Positions 11,101 to 19,978 are shown, counted from the stretch's first letter. The stretch: 64,000 nucleotides of DNA from Aquabacter cavernae (GCF_003993795.1 NZ_RWKV01000016.1:310001-374000); one strand, 5' to 3'. Program-made: numbers and translations. Notes: generated by a model from the sequence alone, not told the origin.

Positions 11101-12038
11101 GAGATGCCCGGCCCCTCATAGATGCCGCGCCGGGCCGCCGCCTTGCCGATGGCATGGGCGGCCTGCTCATAGGCAGCAAAATAGCGCTGCGCGTCGGCCT
11201 CGGTCACCGCCGCCTCGCCCAGCATGTCGTAGGAATGGCGGAAGCCCTTGGCTTCCATGCGCCGGGCGTTGGCCAGCGCCTCGGCGATGGTCTGGCCGGT
11301 CACGAACTGCTCGCCCATCATGCGCATGGCGATGTCCACGCCCGCGCGGATCACCGGCTCCCCGCTGCGCCCCACCAGCCGGGTGAGCGCGGCGGTGAGC
11401 CCCGTCTCGCTGGAGGTGGCGGTGAGCGCGCCGGTGACGAGAAGCCCCCAGGTGGCGGCATTCACGAACACGGAGCGGCTCTGGCCGAGATGGGCCGCCC
11501 AGTCGCCCTTGCCCACCTTGTCGCGGATCAGCGCGTCGCGTGTCGCCCGGTCGGGAATGCGCAGCAGCGCCTCCGCGAGGCACATGAGCGCCACCCCCTC
11601 CTGGCTGGAGAGGTCATATTCGCGGATCAGCGCCTCCACCGCGCCGCGCCCCGCCTTGTCGCGCACCGCCTGCGCCAGATCGCGGGCGCGGGCCGTGGTC
11701 TCCGGCCCGGCAAGGCCCGCTTCGGCCACCAGAGGCGGCACGCATTGCTCTTCCGGCAGGCGATAGGCGGAGGTGATGCGCCCGCGCAGCAGGCTTTCCG
11801 GCTGCACCGAGCGGGCGAAATCCAGGAACGGCATGGCGGGCGGGGCGGCGGCCAGCAGATGGGCAAGGCTGGCATCGGGCTGGGAGAGGTCGGCACCGCC
11901 GCCCGCCTCCAGCGTGTCGAGCAGAGAGAGGATGGCCTGCTTGGCGAGCCAGTGCGGCGTGCGCCCATGCCGCTCCGCCGCCACCCGCAGCCGCTCGCGC
12001 AGCGCCTCGTCAACCTTCACGCCAATGGTGGTTGCCAT
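8190..12038 (-). CDS. putA: Trifunctional PutA: proline dehydrogenase / P5C dehydrogenase / DNA-binding
   Basis: Oxidises proline to glutamate in two steps: FAD-dependent proline dehydrogenase and NAD-dependent pyrroline-5-carboxylate dehydrogenase. 1282 residues. Residues 1-47 look like a ribbon-helix-helix DNA-binding domain (TTIGVKVDEALRERLRVAA), marking a PutA that also represses its own promoter when proline is absent. The proline dehydrogenase barrel follows (GISIKLSALHPRY; RLVKGAYWDSEIKRAQ). The aldehyde dehydrogenase domain has the nucleophile C894 in FDSAGQRCSALR. A C-terminal extension after about residue 1120 completes the long PutA class. The start at 12038 follows GGGAGG; an upstream in-frame start would add 61 unlikely residues. 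A GTTGCA hexamer, the PutA recognition core in E. coli, lies at 12053-12058. Confidence 0.95.
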   Translation of the reverse strand: MATTIGVKVDEALRERLRVAAERHGRTPHWLAKQAILSLLDTLEAGGGADLSQPDASLAHLLAAAPPAMPFLDFARSVQPESLLRGRITSAYRLPEEQCVPPLVAEAGLAGPETTARARDLAQAVRDKAGRGAVEALIREYDLSSQEGVALMCLAEALLRIPDRATRDALIRDKVGKGDWAAHLGQSRSVFVNAATWGLLVTGALTATSSETGLTAALTRLVGRSGEPVIRAGVDIAMRMMGEQFVTGQTIAEALANARRMEAKGFRHSYDMLGEAAVTEADAQRYFAAYEQAAHAIGKAAARRGIYEGPGISIKLSALHPRYQRGQRERVLAELLPRAAALARIARSHDIGFNIDAEEADRLDLSLDLLEALALDPALADWNGLGFVIQAYQKRAPFVIDFVIDLARRARRRIMVRLVKGAYWDSEIKRAQVDGLEGFPVYTRKLHTDVAYLACARRLLAAPDAVFPQFATHNAQTLSAIITAAGPDYYPGQYEFQCLHGMGEPLYEEVVGREKLNRPCRIYAPVGSHETLLAYLVRRLLENGANSSFVHRIADAAVPLDALVADPVAEAAALTPMGAPHPHIRLPRHLFPDGRLNSEGLDFSSEQRLASLAVSLLSTARDPVHAAPVLAGGPRPEEGRAVRNPADLRDEVGRVTEAAPELAAEAVREAQTLGATWSATPPTERAACLRRAADLLEARMPALLGLIVREAGKTLPNAVGEVREAVDFLRYYAGQAETFDNDTHRPLGPVVCISPWNFPLAIFTGQVAAALAAGNPVIAKPAEETPLIAAAAVEILQAAGLPPGALALLPGDGAVGAALVAEPGVCGVLFTGSTEVARLIRRTLAARLGPDGCPVPLVAETGGQNALVVDSSALPEQVVADVLASAFDSAGQRCSALRILCLQEETAERTLAMLKGALAEMRVGDPAYLSTDVGPIISGEARDTILAHVAAMAQKGHGVTQAALPEAARHGTFVPPTLIEIGHVGELKREVFGPVLHVVRYARAERDALVDALNATGYGLTFGLHTRINETIADVSARIAAGNLYVNRNLIGAVVGVQPFGGMNLSGTGPKAGGPLYLRRLLTVRPPVASEGGVADPAALALADHLAASGDAAAAARCRALAERGARSAERHLPGPVGEDNVYSLHARGTVLCVAATPLGLALQLGTALATGNTALVDAGPAVGDALARLPVSLSGRVRRLGPGERANAAFDAVLFEGDSDALLTLDGEIAAREGPILAVHGLAAGELAAGADYPLEWLLHEQVVSTNTAAAGGNASLMALV

Positions 12039-12288
12039 ATCAAGCCCTCCCGGTTGCACCTTTCTTATCAGAGAAGGACAACCCGTAAAGGGCCGGACAC
12101 TCGATACCGCCGTGCGCGCCCTGTCGGAACTTTTGTCCCCCGCGGCGCATTGTGGCGGGCACGGAGCCCGACCCATCCCGAACCCGCATGAAACCTGAAT
12201 CAAACTTGGGCTGCGCCGCATATTGCGTGCCGCAATTCCATGCTATCGGGCTTTCGCCAGACTATCCCGCCCAGCGGAGAGGCCGTTC

Positions 12289-13788
12289 ATGTTCCCGACG
12301 CCGAAGCCGTCCCTCGTGCCGAACACCTATGCGTATGAGTCCGAGCCCATGGTGAAGCCCACGGGCTTCCGGGAATATGACGCGCGCTGGCTGTTCCAGA
12401 AGGAAATCAACCTGATGGGCATTCAGGCGCTGGGCATGGGCCTCGGCACCTTGATGCATGAGATGAAGGTGCGCCCGGAGATCGTCACCGGCCACGACTT
12501 CCGGGGCTATTCCGCCTCCATCAAATATGCCCTCGCCTCCGGCCTCATGGCGGCGGGCATCAAGGTGCACGATATCGGCCTCGCCATGTCGCCCATGGCC
12601 TATTTCGCCCAGTTCGCGCTGGACGTGCCCGCCGTGGCCATGGTCACCGCCTCCCATAACGACAATGGCTGGACCGGCGTGAAGATGGGCGTGAACCGCC
12701 CCCTCACCTTCGGCCCCGACGAGATGACCCGCCTGAAGGACATCGTGCTCGGCGCGAAGTTCGACCTGCGCGGCGGCGGCGCCTATGTGTTCGTGGAGGA
12801 TTTCCCCGCCACCTACTTCAAGGACCTCACCGACCGGCCCAAGCTGAAGCACCCCATCAAGGTGGTGTGCGCCTGCGGCAACGGCACGGCCGGCGCCTTC
12901 GCGCCCCAGGTGCTGGAAGCGCTGGGCTGCGAGGTGATCCCGCTGGACACCGACCTCGACCATTCCTTCCCCAAGTACAATCCCAATCCCGAGGACATGG
13001 AGATGCTCCATGCCATGCGCGACGCGGTGCTCGCCCACAAGGCGGACGTGGCGCTGGGCTTCGACGGCGACGGCGACCGCTGCGGCGTGGTGGATGACGA
13101 GGGCGAGGAGATCTTCGCCGACAAGATGGGCGTGATGCTCGCCCGCGACCTCGCCAAGCTCCATCCCGGCGCCACCTTCGTGGTGGACGTGAAGTCCACG
13201 GGCCTGTTTGCCACCGACCCCGAGCTGATCAAGCTGGGCGTGAAGGCGGACTATTGGAAGACCGGCCATTCCTACATGAAGCGCCGGGTGAACGAGACCG
13301 GCGCGCTGGTGGGCTTCGAGAAGTCCGGCCACTATTTCTTCAACGCCCCCGTGGGGCGCGGCTATGATGACGGCCTCGTCTCCGCCATCGCCATATTGGA
13401 CATGCTGGACCGCAACCCCGGCAAGAAGCTCTCGCAGCTGCGGCAGGCTTTGCCCAAGACCTGGTCCTCGCCCACCATGTCGCCCCACTGCCCGGACGAG
13501 GCCAAGTACGGCATCGTCGCGCAGGTGGTGAAGCATTTCGAGGATCTGGCGGCGCAGGGCGCACTGGTGACCGGCCAGAAGATCCGCGACCTCGTCACCG
13601 TGAACGGCGTGCGTGTCACCACGGAGGACGGCTCCTGGGGCCTGGTGCGCGCCTCCTCCAACAAGCCGGAACTGGTGGTGGTGGTGGAGAGCCCGGTCTC
13701 GGAAGGCCGCATGCGCGAGATGTTCGAGGCCATGGACAGCGTGCTGCGCACCTTCCCCGAGGTCGGCGAATACAACCAGAAGATCTGA
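12289..13788 (+). CDS. Phosphomannomutase/phosphoglucomutase (alpha-D-phosphohexomutase)
   Basis: Interconverts hexose 1- and 6-phosphates through a phosphoserine, feeding sugar-nucleotide synthesis for polysaccharides. 499 residues, four-domain family. Active-site serine S122 in TASHNDNGWTG, magnesium loop DGDGDRCG near 259-266, sugar loop FEKSGHYFF, and a C-terminal phosphate-binding region. The ATG follows GGAGAGG. The gene is divergent from putA across 250 bases. It is followed closely by a hairpin terminator, so it is monocistronic. Choice between mannose and glucose specificity is not possible from sequence alone. Confidence 0.92.
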   Translation: MFPTPKPSLVPNTYAYESEPMVKPTGFREYDARWLFQKEINLMGIQALGMGLGTLMHEMKVRPEIVTGHDFRGYSASIKYALASGLMAAGIKVHDIGLAMSPMAYFAQFALDVPAVAMVTASHNDNGWTGVKMGVNRPLTFGPDEMTRLKDIVLGAKFDLRGGGAYVFVEDFPATYFKDLTDRPKLKHPIKVVCACGNGTAGAFAPQVLEALGCEVIPLDTDLDHSFPKYNPNPEDMEMLHAMRDAVLAHKADVALGFDGDGDRCGVVDDEGEEIFADKMGVMLARDLAKLHPGATFVVDVKSTGLFATDPELIKLGVKADYWKTGHSYMKRRVNETGALVGFEKSGHYFFNAPVGRGYDDGLVSAIAILDMLDRNPGKKLSQLRQALPKTWSSPTMSPHCPDEAKYGIVAQVVKHFEDLAAQGALVTGQKIRDLVTVNGVRVTTEDGSWGLVRASSNKPELVVVVESPVSEGRMREMFEAMDSVLRTFPEVGEYNQKI

Positions 13789-13793
13789 TCGAG

Positions 13794-13820
13794 GGCGCAC
13801 CTGGAAACGGGTGCGCCTTT
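13794..13820 (+). terminator. Terminator after the phosphohexomutase gene
   Basis: Inverted repeat GGCGCACC/GGTGCGCC with an 8-base loop and a short T run, 6 bases past the stop codon. Confidence 0.7.
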
Positions 13821-14368
13821 CATCCCGGCCGGACCGCGCGAGAGAGAGACGCGCCATGGGCGGGCGCGCCCCGCCTGCCCGTCACATCGGCGTTGCCGGA
13901 CTTTCAGGATGCCGGACTCGGAGAAACCGGCCCGGGACGATCCCCGGCATCGAAGCCGCCGGCGGCCGGCGATCCGCCGCCTTCGCGCACCCATACGGCC
14001 TGTTCAGGAGCCCCAGCCCGTGGCATCGGCTCCGCTCTCGGCACCAATACGGCTTTCCGAAACCAATAATTCCGAATAGACCGGCGGCGTCCATGGCAGA
14101 CGTGCGATCGGGCCATTTTGCGCTTGAGCATCGTTCGGCCTCTGACGACCAGAATCTATTGATCCGACAGAGTCTGAAGGATGGATCGACACTGGTGTAG
14201 ACGCCATTGAACCGACAACCTCAACCATCGCGCAGAGAATTCATTTGCCAGGGAAGTGATATATTTTAGATACAGGCAAAAATTGCAACCTATGAATTGA
14301 CACGCAAATTCCCCTCCGTCAACCTGCCGCTCGGCCGCCAGAGGTACAACAGTAGATCGGAGGGGCTG
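13821..14368. other. Gene-poor leader of the Tail_Collar genes
   Basis: About 550 bases in which I see no convincing gene on either strand. The last 150 bases (about 14220-14320) are clearly richer in A and T than the rest of the window and include a TATATTTTAGATA stretch. A TTGCCA/AGATAC pair with 17-base spacing near 14246-14274 could be a promoter, but this is weak. Confidence 0.5.
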
Positions 14369-14956
14369 ATGGAAGAGGATTGGTACCTGGGGGAAATTCG
14401 CCTTTTTCCTTATGCCGACGATTGGGCTCCGTCGGGCTGGCTGCCCTGCGAGGGGCAATTGCTGGGCATCTATTCATACCAAGCCCTCTTCTCCCTGATC
14501 GGCACCACCTATGGCGGCGACGGGCGGAGCACATTCAAGCTCCCGGACCTGCGCGGACGCACGCCCCTCGGCTTGGGCCAGCTCACCACGGCCGCGGGCG
14601 CGGGCGACACCTATGCCCTCGGCCAGTCCGGCGGCGTGGAGCGGGTCCGGCTCGCCGCGCGGGAACTGCCGGTCCATAGCCACGGGGTGCGGGCGGTGCG
14701 CAGCGCCGGGGCCACCGGAAATCCCACCGACGCCTTCTTCGCCATGCCGAAAGCGCCCGGCTCCACCGGCACGACCAAGCCGCTCTTCCAGACGGGAGCC
14801 GGGGACCTCGTCTCCCTGGACCCGAACGTCGTGACCCCCGCCGGCCATGTGGATCCCCTCGACCCGGAGGGACGGGCGGCGGCGCACGACAACGTGCAGC
14901 CCTTCCTCGTGCTGGGATATTTCATCGCCACCACCGGCCTCTATCCGGAGGGATGA
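14369..14956 (+). CDS. Phage Tail_Collar domain (MdpB-like) protein 1
   Basis: A 195-residue protein of the Tail_Collar family, the group often annotated as microcystin-dependent protein/MdpB. The N-terminal domain has the family pattern LGEIRLFPYADDWAPSGWLPCEGQ...YQALFSLIGTTYGGDG.STFKLPDLRGRTPLG. The middle region contains a RVRLAARELPVHSH motif, and the C-terminus ends with NVQPFLVLGYFIATTG. No signal peptide. The start is set by CGGAGGGG upstream. First of three consecutive paralogues; no other phage structural genes are nearby, so this is a bacterial gene set and not a prophage remnant. Cellular role unknown. Confidence 0.88.
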   Translation: MEEDWYLGEIRLFPYADDWAPSGWLPCEGQLLGIYSYQALFSLIGTTYGGDGRSTFKLPDLRGRTPLGLGQLTTAAGAGDTYALGQSGGVERVRLAARELPVHSHGVRAVRSAGATGNPTDAFFAMPKAPGSTGTTKPLFQTGAGDLVSLDPNVVTPAGHVDPLDPEGRAAAHDNVQPFLVLGYFIATTGLYPEG

Positions 14957-14962
14957 GCCACC

Positions 14963-15514
14963 ATGGCCTATATCGGACAGATCATCCTCTATGCGGGCAA
15001 CGTGGTGCCCAGAGACTGGGCGCCGTGCGATGGCAGGATCCTTCCCATCCAATACTATCAGGCGCTCTACGCTCTGCTGGGGAACCGCTTCGGCGGCGAT
15101 GGCAGGACGACCTTCGCCCTGCCCGACCTGCGCGGCCGGGTGGCGGTGGGCCGCGCCGCCCAGAGCCGCGGGGACGATGTCATTCCCGCCACCGTCGGCG
15201 CGACGGGGGGAAACGACACCGTCGCCCTCGTGAGCGATCAGATGCCCCGGCATAACCATGCCTTCCAGGCCAGCACCGCCGTGCAGACCACGCCGACCGC
15301 CCCTCCCGGCGCGGTGGCGGCCGCGGTGCCGAACCATGCCTATTTCTATCTCGAGCCTCCGGCCACCGGAACGACCCTGGCCCTCCTCAGGGGCTCCGCC
15401 GTGCGGGAGGTGGGGGACAACACCCCGCACAACAACCTCATGCCGTGCCTTGGCCTGTCCTACCTCATCTGCCTGTCCGGCGATTTTCCCTCCCCCAATT
15501 TCGAGATGAAGTGA
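14963..15514 (+). CDS. Phage Tail_Collar domain (MdpB-like) protein 2
   Basis: A 183-residue paralogue starting 6 bases after the previous stop. It keeps the same frame of motifs: IGQIILYAGNVVPRDWAPCDG, YYQALYALLGNRFGGDGRTTFALPDLRGRVAVG, then QMPRHNHAFQAS and a final LGLSYLICLSGDFP. The Cys in the PCDG turn and the LPDLRGR core are shared by all three proteins of the cluster. The variable middle part is where the paralogues differ, as in phage tail-fibre proteins, where this region forms the trimer tip. Confidence 0.88.
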   Translation: MAYIGQIILYAGNVVPRDWAPCDGRILPIQYYQALYALLGNRFGGDGRTTFALPDLRGRVAVGRAAQSRGDDVIPATVGATGGNDTVALVSDQMPRHNHAFQASTAVQTTPTAPPGAVAAAVPNHAYFYLEPPATGTTLALLRGSAVREVGDNTPHNNLMPCLGLSYLICLSGDFPSPNFEMK

Positions 15515-15522
15515 GGTTCGCC

Positions 15523-16119
15523 ATGATCTCCGATGCCTTCGTCGGTGAAATCAGGTTTTTTCCCTACAGGCACAAATCGCCGGACGGCTGGCTGCCCTGC
15601 AACGGGCAGGTCCTGTCCATCGCGCAGTACCAGACCCTCTACTCGGTCATCGGCACCGCCTTCACGAATTTCTCCAGCCCGAGCACCTTCGCCATACCGG
15701 ACCTGCGGGGGCGCGCGCCCATCGGCGCGGGAGCGGCCCAGGGCGCCATGCCGGTCGCGCGGGGGGACCGCCTGGGCACGGAGCGGGTCACCCTCGACCC
15801 CTCCGAACTGCCGGCGCACGCCCATTCCATCGGCACGCGGGGGATCAGCTACACCTCGCATCAGAGCGCGTTCAAGTCCGCCCCCACCGCCACGTCATGG
15901 CCCGGCCGCTATCTGGACAACACCACCGGCGCCATCGCGGTGGTCAACGCCTATCTGGTCGCGCCGGAATTCGAGACCGAGACCATGGACCCACGCACGC
16001 TCGCCGAAACCGGCGGCTCGCAGGCCCATGAGAACCGTCAGCCCTACCTCGCCCTGGCGCCGTATATCTGCGTCAGCGGCAATTATCCCTTCGCCGAGGA
16101 CGCGCCGCCGGAGATCTGA
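15523..16119 (+). CDS. Phage Tail_Collar domain (MdpB-like) protein 3
   Basis: A 198-residue third paralogue, 8 bases after the second. N-terminus FVGEIRFFPYRHKSPDGWLPCNGQ, then FAIPDLRGRAPIGAG, ELPAHAHSIG and a C-terminal QPYLALAPYICVSGNYP. The ATG at 15523 is chosen over an upstream one that would overlap the previous gene by about 70 bases; a GAGG site supports it. The tight spacing of all three genes implies one transcript with possible assembly of a hetero-trimeric product, which is an inference. Confidence 0.88.
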   Translation: MISDAFVGEIRFFPYRHKSPDGWLPCNGQVLSIAQYQTLYSVIGTAFTNFSSPSTFAIPDLRGRAPIGAGAAQGAMPVARGDRLGTERVTLDPSELPAHAHSIGTRGISYTSHQSAFKSAPTATSWPGRYLDNTTGAIAVVNAYLVAPEFETETMDPRTLAETGGSQAHENRQPYLALAPYICVSGNYPFAEDAPPEI

Positions 16120-16259
16120 TGGGGACGGCTCCTGTCGTGATGGCGGTCGATCGCACGTCAGGAGGCATTCGCCGGCGGACCACCCCATCGTATAGGAGTG
16201 GTCGCCACAGCGGGGCGCTCGCCATCCGGCGCCGCCTTGCCCTTTCGACGGATATCCCC

Positions 16260-16772
16260 ATGCCCGCCACGCCCGCCGCCCTGCTCGCCTTCCTTCAGGA
16301 CAACGGCATCGCGGCGACCACCTACGACCATGCCCCGCTGCACACGGTCGCGGAGTCCAAGCTGCTGCGGGGCGACATCCCCGGCGCGCACACCAAGAAT
16401 TTGTTCCTGCGGGACTCGAAGAAGAACTACTTCCTCGTCACCCTCGGCGAGGAGACGCCGGTGGACCTGAAGGCCCTGCGCCCGCTCATCGGGGCCAAGG
16501 GCGGGCTGTCCTTCGGCTCGGCCGAAGCGCTGTTCGAGAAGCTGGGCGTGCTGCCCGGCTCGGTGACGCTGCTGGCCGCCCTGAACGACCACAATCACGC
16601 GGTGACGGTGGTGATCGAGGCGGCGCTGCTGGCCGCGCCGCTGGTGAACTGCCATCCGCTCACCAATGAGAAGACCACCGCCCTCACGCCGGACGCGCTG
16701 CTCGCCTTCCTGGCGCTGACCGGGCACACGCCCCAGCGCCTCACGCTCGACGCCGCGCCGCAGACGGCGTGA
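16260..16772 (+). CDS. YbaK/ProX-type aminoacyl-tRNA deacylase
   Basis: A 170-residue trans-editing factor of the YbaK/ProRS-associated family, most like ProX (PrdX), which hydrolyses alanyl-tRNA(Pro). Core motifs: AESKLLRGDIPGAHTKNLFLRDSKKNYFLVTL, with the lysine needed in the family, and GSVTLLAALND..H.VTVVIE. The ATG has only a weak ACGGA upstream, so the exact start is less secure. A strong hairpin with a T-rich tail follows the gene (16777-16818). Confidence 0.88.
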   Translation: MPATPAALLAFLQDNGIAATTYDHAPLHTVAESKLLRGDIPGAHTKNLFLRDSKKNYFLVTLGEETPVDLKALRPLIGAKGGLSFGSAEALFEKLGVLPGSVTLLAALNDHNHAVTVVIEAALLAAPLVNCHPLTNEKTTALTPDALLAFLALTGHTPQRLTLDAAPQTA

Positions 16773-16776
16773 GCGA

Positions 16777-16875
16777 GAGCGTTTCAGCTTTTCACGGAAA
16801 TGCTGAAACGCTCACTCTCTTTGTTTTTCCGCGTTTCCGTCACGCGAACCGCTTCACACTTCGCTCGAAAACGCT
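16777..16875. repeat. Intergenic repeat family 1, copy A (with terminator hairpin)
   Basis: Begins 5 bases after the ProX-type stop with a perfect 12-base stem, GAGCGTTTCAGC/GCTGAAACGCTC (16777-16788 and 16802-16813), then CTCTCTTTGTTTTT. The second half reads GCGTTTCCGTCACGCGAACC and ends CTTCGCTCGAAAACGCT. The same second half recurs at 31861-31920 and, more diverged, at 44540-44604. Likely a transcription terminator for both converging genes. Confidence 0.8.
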
Positions 16876-16887
16876 ATGCGGCGCGAG

Positions 16888-18093
16888 CTATTCCGCCTTC
16901 TCATGGGCGAGGCGGTGCTCGTTCACCGCCTGGGTGATGCGGCGGCGGATGGGCCAGGTGGCGAGGCCCACCAGCATCACCAGAAGGATGCCGCCCACCA
17001 CGCCCCACATGCGCGCCGTGCCCTCGGCGGGATCCACATGGGGAATGGGCTCCTGCACGAAGATCAGCAGGAAGCAGATGCCCGCCTGAACGCCGGTATA
17101 GGAGACGATGCTGCCGCCGTGGCAGACCTGGGTGAACAGGAACAGCCCCAGAGTGAGGAAGGCGAGCCACGGCAGGTAGCCCGCATCCCCCACCAGCGCC
17201 ACGCCCGAGAGCCCCACAATGGCCCCGAGCGCGCAGCCCACGATGCGGTTGAGCGACTTCCAGCCGATGCCCTCGCGGGCCGCGCTCACCACGATGAAGG
17301 CGGTGATGGGCGTCTGGTCGAAGCCCGGCAGGTGGAACACGGTCCAGATGAGCGGCACCAGGGTCACCGCGATGCCCACCGTGAGGGCATGGCCGATGAA
17401 GGCGGGATCCACCGGGCCGAACAGCGGCTTCAAGGGCTTGCGGACCGACTGGCGGCGCGAGGTGAGATAGTCCACCAGCGTGGCGATGGTCACGCCCAGG
17501 CACACCTCCGCGCCGCGCATGAGGATGGTGTGGGTGATCGGGTTTTCCGACGCCATGGCGTGATAGGTCATGAGCGGCACGGTGAAGCCCACCAGGATGA
17601 AGGCGTAGCTGTAGCGCGTGATGGCCTGGGCATAGACGGCGAACGCGCTGGCGAGCCCCGTGGCCACCCAGACCAGGGCCGCATTCTTCCCGTCCATCAT
17701 GATGGCATAGGAGATGATGCCGCCGAGCACCGTGCCGGCGATGCGCTCCAGGCCCCGGCGCAAGGTGGCGTTCCTGTCGTTCTGGAACACGCGCAGCACG
17801 CTGATGGCGGCCCAGACCGGCATTTCGAGGCCCAGCATATGGGCGATGAGGATGGAGGCCACGATGGCGAGCGTCACGCGCCCGGCCACCAGCCCCCGCT
17901 CGCCCCACAGGGTGAAGGCCTTCAGATCCTCCCAGACGGAGCGCTCGAACCGCTCCACGGCGCGCAGCGGCGCCTCCAGAAGCTGCGCCGCCCCTTCGAG
18001 CGCCGCCTCCTCCAGGTCCGCCAGTCCGTCCCGCTTCTCCCGATCCTGCCCGTTTGTATCCAGCCCCTGCCCGGCCCCGCACCGCCCGGTCAT
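16888..18093 (-). CDS. FUSC-family inner membrane transporter-like protein
   Basis: A 401-residue FUSC/aromatic acid exporter-type membrane protein. An N-terminal charged region of about 65 residues comes first. Two blocks of hydrophobic helices follow, about residues 65-200 (LAIVASILIAHMLGLEMPVW; AGTVLGGIISYAIMMD) and 230-385 (HALTVGIAVTLVPLIW; IVGCALGAIVGLSGVALVG). The two halves are the tandem FUSC repeats. Members are linked to efflux of aromatic acids or other organic compounds, but substrate is not evident here. AAGGGGAG precedes the ATG. Divergent from poxB with only 91 bases between starts. Confidence 0.82.
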   Translation of the reverse strand: MTGRCGAGQGLDTNGQDREKRDGLADLEEAALEGAAQLLEAPLRAVERFERSVWEDLKAFTLWGERGLVAGRVTLAIVASILIAHMLGLEMPVWAAISVLRVFQNDRNATLRRGLERIAGTVLGGIISYAIMMDGKNAALVWVATGLASAFAVYAQAITRYSYAFILVGFTVPLMTYHAMASENPITHTILMRGAEVCLGVTIATLVDYLTSRRQSVRKPLKPLFGPVDPAFIGHALTVGIAVTLVPLIWTVFHLPGFDQTPITAFIVVSAAREGIGWKSLNRIVGCALGAIVGLSGVALVGDAGYLPWLAFLTLGLFLFTQVCHGGSIVSYTGVQAGICFLLIFVQEPIPHVDPAEGTARMWGVVGGILLVMLVGLATWPIRRRITQAVNEHRLAHEKAE

Positions 18094-18184
18094 TTCAAAC
18101 TCCCCTTTCGCCCCAAAGCGATGATGCCGTTCGTCATCTTCTCATGCTATCGATTTCGGAGTCGCGTTGACGAAGGAGCGGGGC

Positions 18185-19915
18185 ATGGCACCCAGGGTTG
18201 CGGATGTGATGGCGCGTATACTGGCCTCCGCCGGAGTGGAGCGCGTCTGGGGCGTGGTGGGCGACAGCCTGAACGGCTTCACCGATGCCCTGCGCTCGAC
18301 CCCCACGGTCAAGTGGATGCATGTGCGCCACGAGGAAGTGGCCGCCTTCGCCGCCGGGGCGGAAGCCCAGCTCACCGGCAAGCTGGCGGTGTGCGCGGGA
18401 AGCTGCGGCCCCGGGAACCTCCATCTCATCAACGGCCTGTTCGACTGCCAGCGCACCCGCACGCCGGTGCTGGCCATCGCCGCCCATATTCCCAGCCCCG
18501 AGATCGGCTCGGGCTATTTCCAGGAGACCCATCCCGAGAACCTGTTCCGGGAATGCTCGCATTATTGCGAGCTGGTCTCCAGCGTGGAGCAGATGCCGCG
18601 TGTGCTGGAAATCGCCATGCGCACGGCGATCCAGAAGCAGGGCGTGGCCGTGATCGTTATTCCCGGCGACGTGGCACTGCGCCCGGCCGTCGGCTCCACC
18701 GCCGGCACCTTCACGCCCATTGAGCCGCCGGTGATCGTGCCGGAGGATTCCGAGATCCAGAAGCTCGCCGCCATGCTGGACGGCGCGCCGCGCATTACCA
18801 TGCTGTGCGGCGCGGGCTGCGCGGGCGCCCATGACGAGGTGGTGGCGCTGGCCGAGGCCCTCAAGGCGCCCATCGTCCACACCCTGCGCGGCAAGGAGCA
18901 TGTGGAGTTCGACAATCCCTATGATGTGGGGATGACCGGCTTCATCGGCTTCTCCTCCGGCTACCATGCCATGCGCGAAGCCGACCTGCTGCTCATGGTG
19001 GGCACCGACTTCCCCTATCGCCAATTCTATCCCACCGACGCGCAGGTGGCGCAGATCGACATCCGCGCGGACGTGCTCGGGCGGCGTACCTCGCGCCTCG
19101 ATCTCGGCCTCGTGGGCGACGTGAAGCCGACCCTCCAGAAGCTGCTGAAGGTGGTGGAGCCGCGCTCCGACGACGACTTCCTGAAGGCGGCGCAGAAGCA
19201 CTACATCACGTCCCGCAAGGACCTGGACGCGCTGGCCGTGCCCGCCGGGCCGAAGAAGGCGATCCACCCGCAATATCTCGCCAAGATGGTGGACGAGGTG
19301 GCGGCTGAGGACGCGGTCTTCACCTGCGACGTGGGCGAGACCACGGTGTGGGCCGCCCGCTACGTGAAGATGAACGGAAAGCGCGCGCTCCTGGGCTCGC
19401 TCATCCATGGCTCCATGGCCAATGCCATGCCCCAGGCCATCGGCGCCCAGGGCGCCTATCCCGGCCGCCAGATCGTCTCCATGTCCGGCGACGGCGGCTT
19501 CACCATGCTCATGGGCGACATCGTCTCCCTGCGCCAGCTGGACCTGCCGGTGAAGATCGTCGTGTTCAACAACGGCCTGCTGGGCTTCGTGGACATGGAG
19601 ATGAAGGCGGCGGGCTTCCTGAATGTGGGCACCGACCTCCAGAATCCCGATTTCGCGGCCATGGCCAATGCCATCGGCATCCTCGGCATCCGGGTGGAGG
19701 ATTCGGCGGACGTGAAGCCCGCTCTGGAGCGCGCCTTCGCCCATGACGGCCCGGCCCTCGTGGACGTGGTCACCGACAAGATGGAACTGGTGATGCCCCC
19801 CGCCATCAAAGCGGAGCAGGCCATCGGCTTCTCGCTCTATGCCGCCCGCGCCATCATGAACGGGCGCGGCGACGAGCTGCTGGAACTGGCCAAGAGCAAC
19901 CTGTTCCGCAAGTGA
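18185..19915 (+). CDS. poxB: Pyruvate:quinone oxidoreductase (PoxB)
   Basis: Thiamine diphosphate and FAD-dependent enzyme that decarboxylates pyruvate to acetate and CO2 and passes electrons to ubiquinone at the membrane. 576 residues. The diagnostic PoxB segment [20 protein letters not shown] and the following [12 protein letters not shown] are nearly identical to the E. coli enzyme as I recall it. The N-terminal glutamate for cofactor activation is in [13 protein letters not shown]. The ThDP-magnesium motif is [11 protein letters not shown]...[12 protein letters not shown]. The C-terminal amphipathic membrane-binding helix ([15 protein letters not shown]) is present. The ATG at 18185 follows AAGGAG; a TTG six codons upstream is less likely. 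Confidence 0.93.
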   Translation: MAPRVADVMARILASAGVERVWGVVGDSLNGFTDALRSTPTVKWMHVRHEEVAAFAAGAEAQLTGKLAVCAGSCGPGNLHLINGLFDCQRTRTPVLAIAAHIPSPEIGSGYFQETHPENLFRECSHYCELVSSVEQMPRVLEIAMRTAIQKQGVAVIVIPGDVALRPAVGSTAGTFTPIEPPVIVPEDSEIQKLAAMLDGAPRITMLCGAGCAGAHDEVVALAEALKAPIVHTLRGKEHVEFDNPYDVGMTGFIGFSSGYHAMREADLLLMVGTDFPYRQFYPTDAQVAQIDIRADVLGRRTSRLDLGLVGDVKPTLQKLLKVVEPRSDDDFLKAAQKHYITSRKDLDALAVPAGPKKAIHPQYLAKMVDEVAAEDAVFTCDVGETTVWAARYVKMNGKRALLGSLIHGSMANAMPQAIGAQGAYPGRQIVSMSGDGGFTMLMGDIVSLRQLDLPVKIVVFNNGLLGFVDMEMKAAGFLNVGTDLQNPDFAAMANAIGILGIRVEDSADVKPALERAFAHDGPALVDVVTDKMELVMPPAIKAEQAIGFSLYAARAIMNGRGDELLELAKSNLFRK

Positions 19916-19978
19916 GCCTCCCCTGCGCCTGTGGGGGAACCCGCGCAGGCGCCGCCCGGTTGGACCACGACAGCTGAA

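Noticed and set aside
14369-16119. Possible prophage suggested by phage tail names
   Set aside because: No integrase, capsid, terminase, lysis gene or attachment repeat nearby; Tail_Collar proteins of this type occur as stand-alone bacterial genes.
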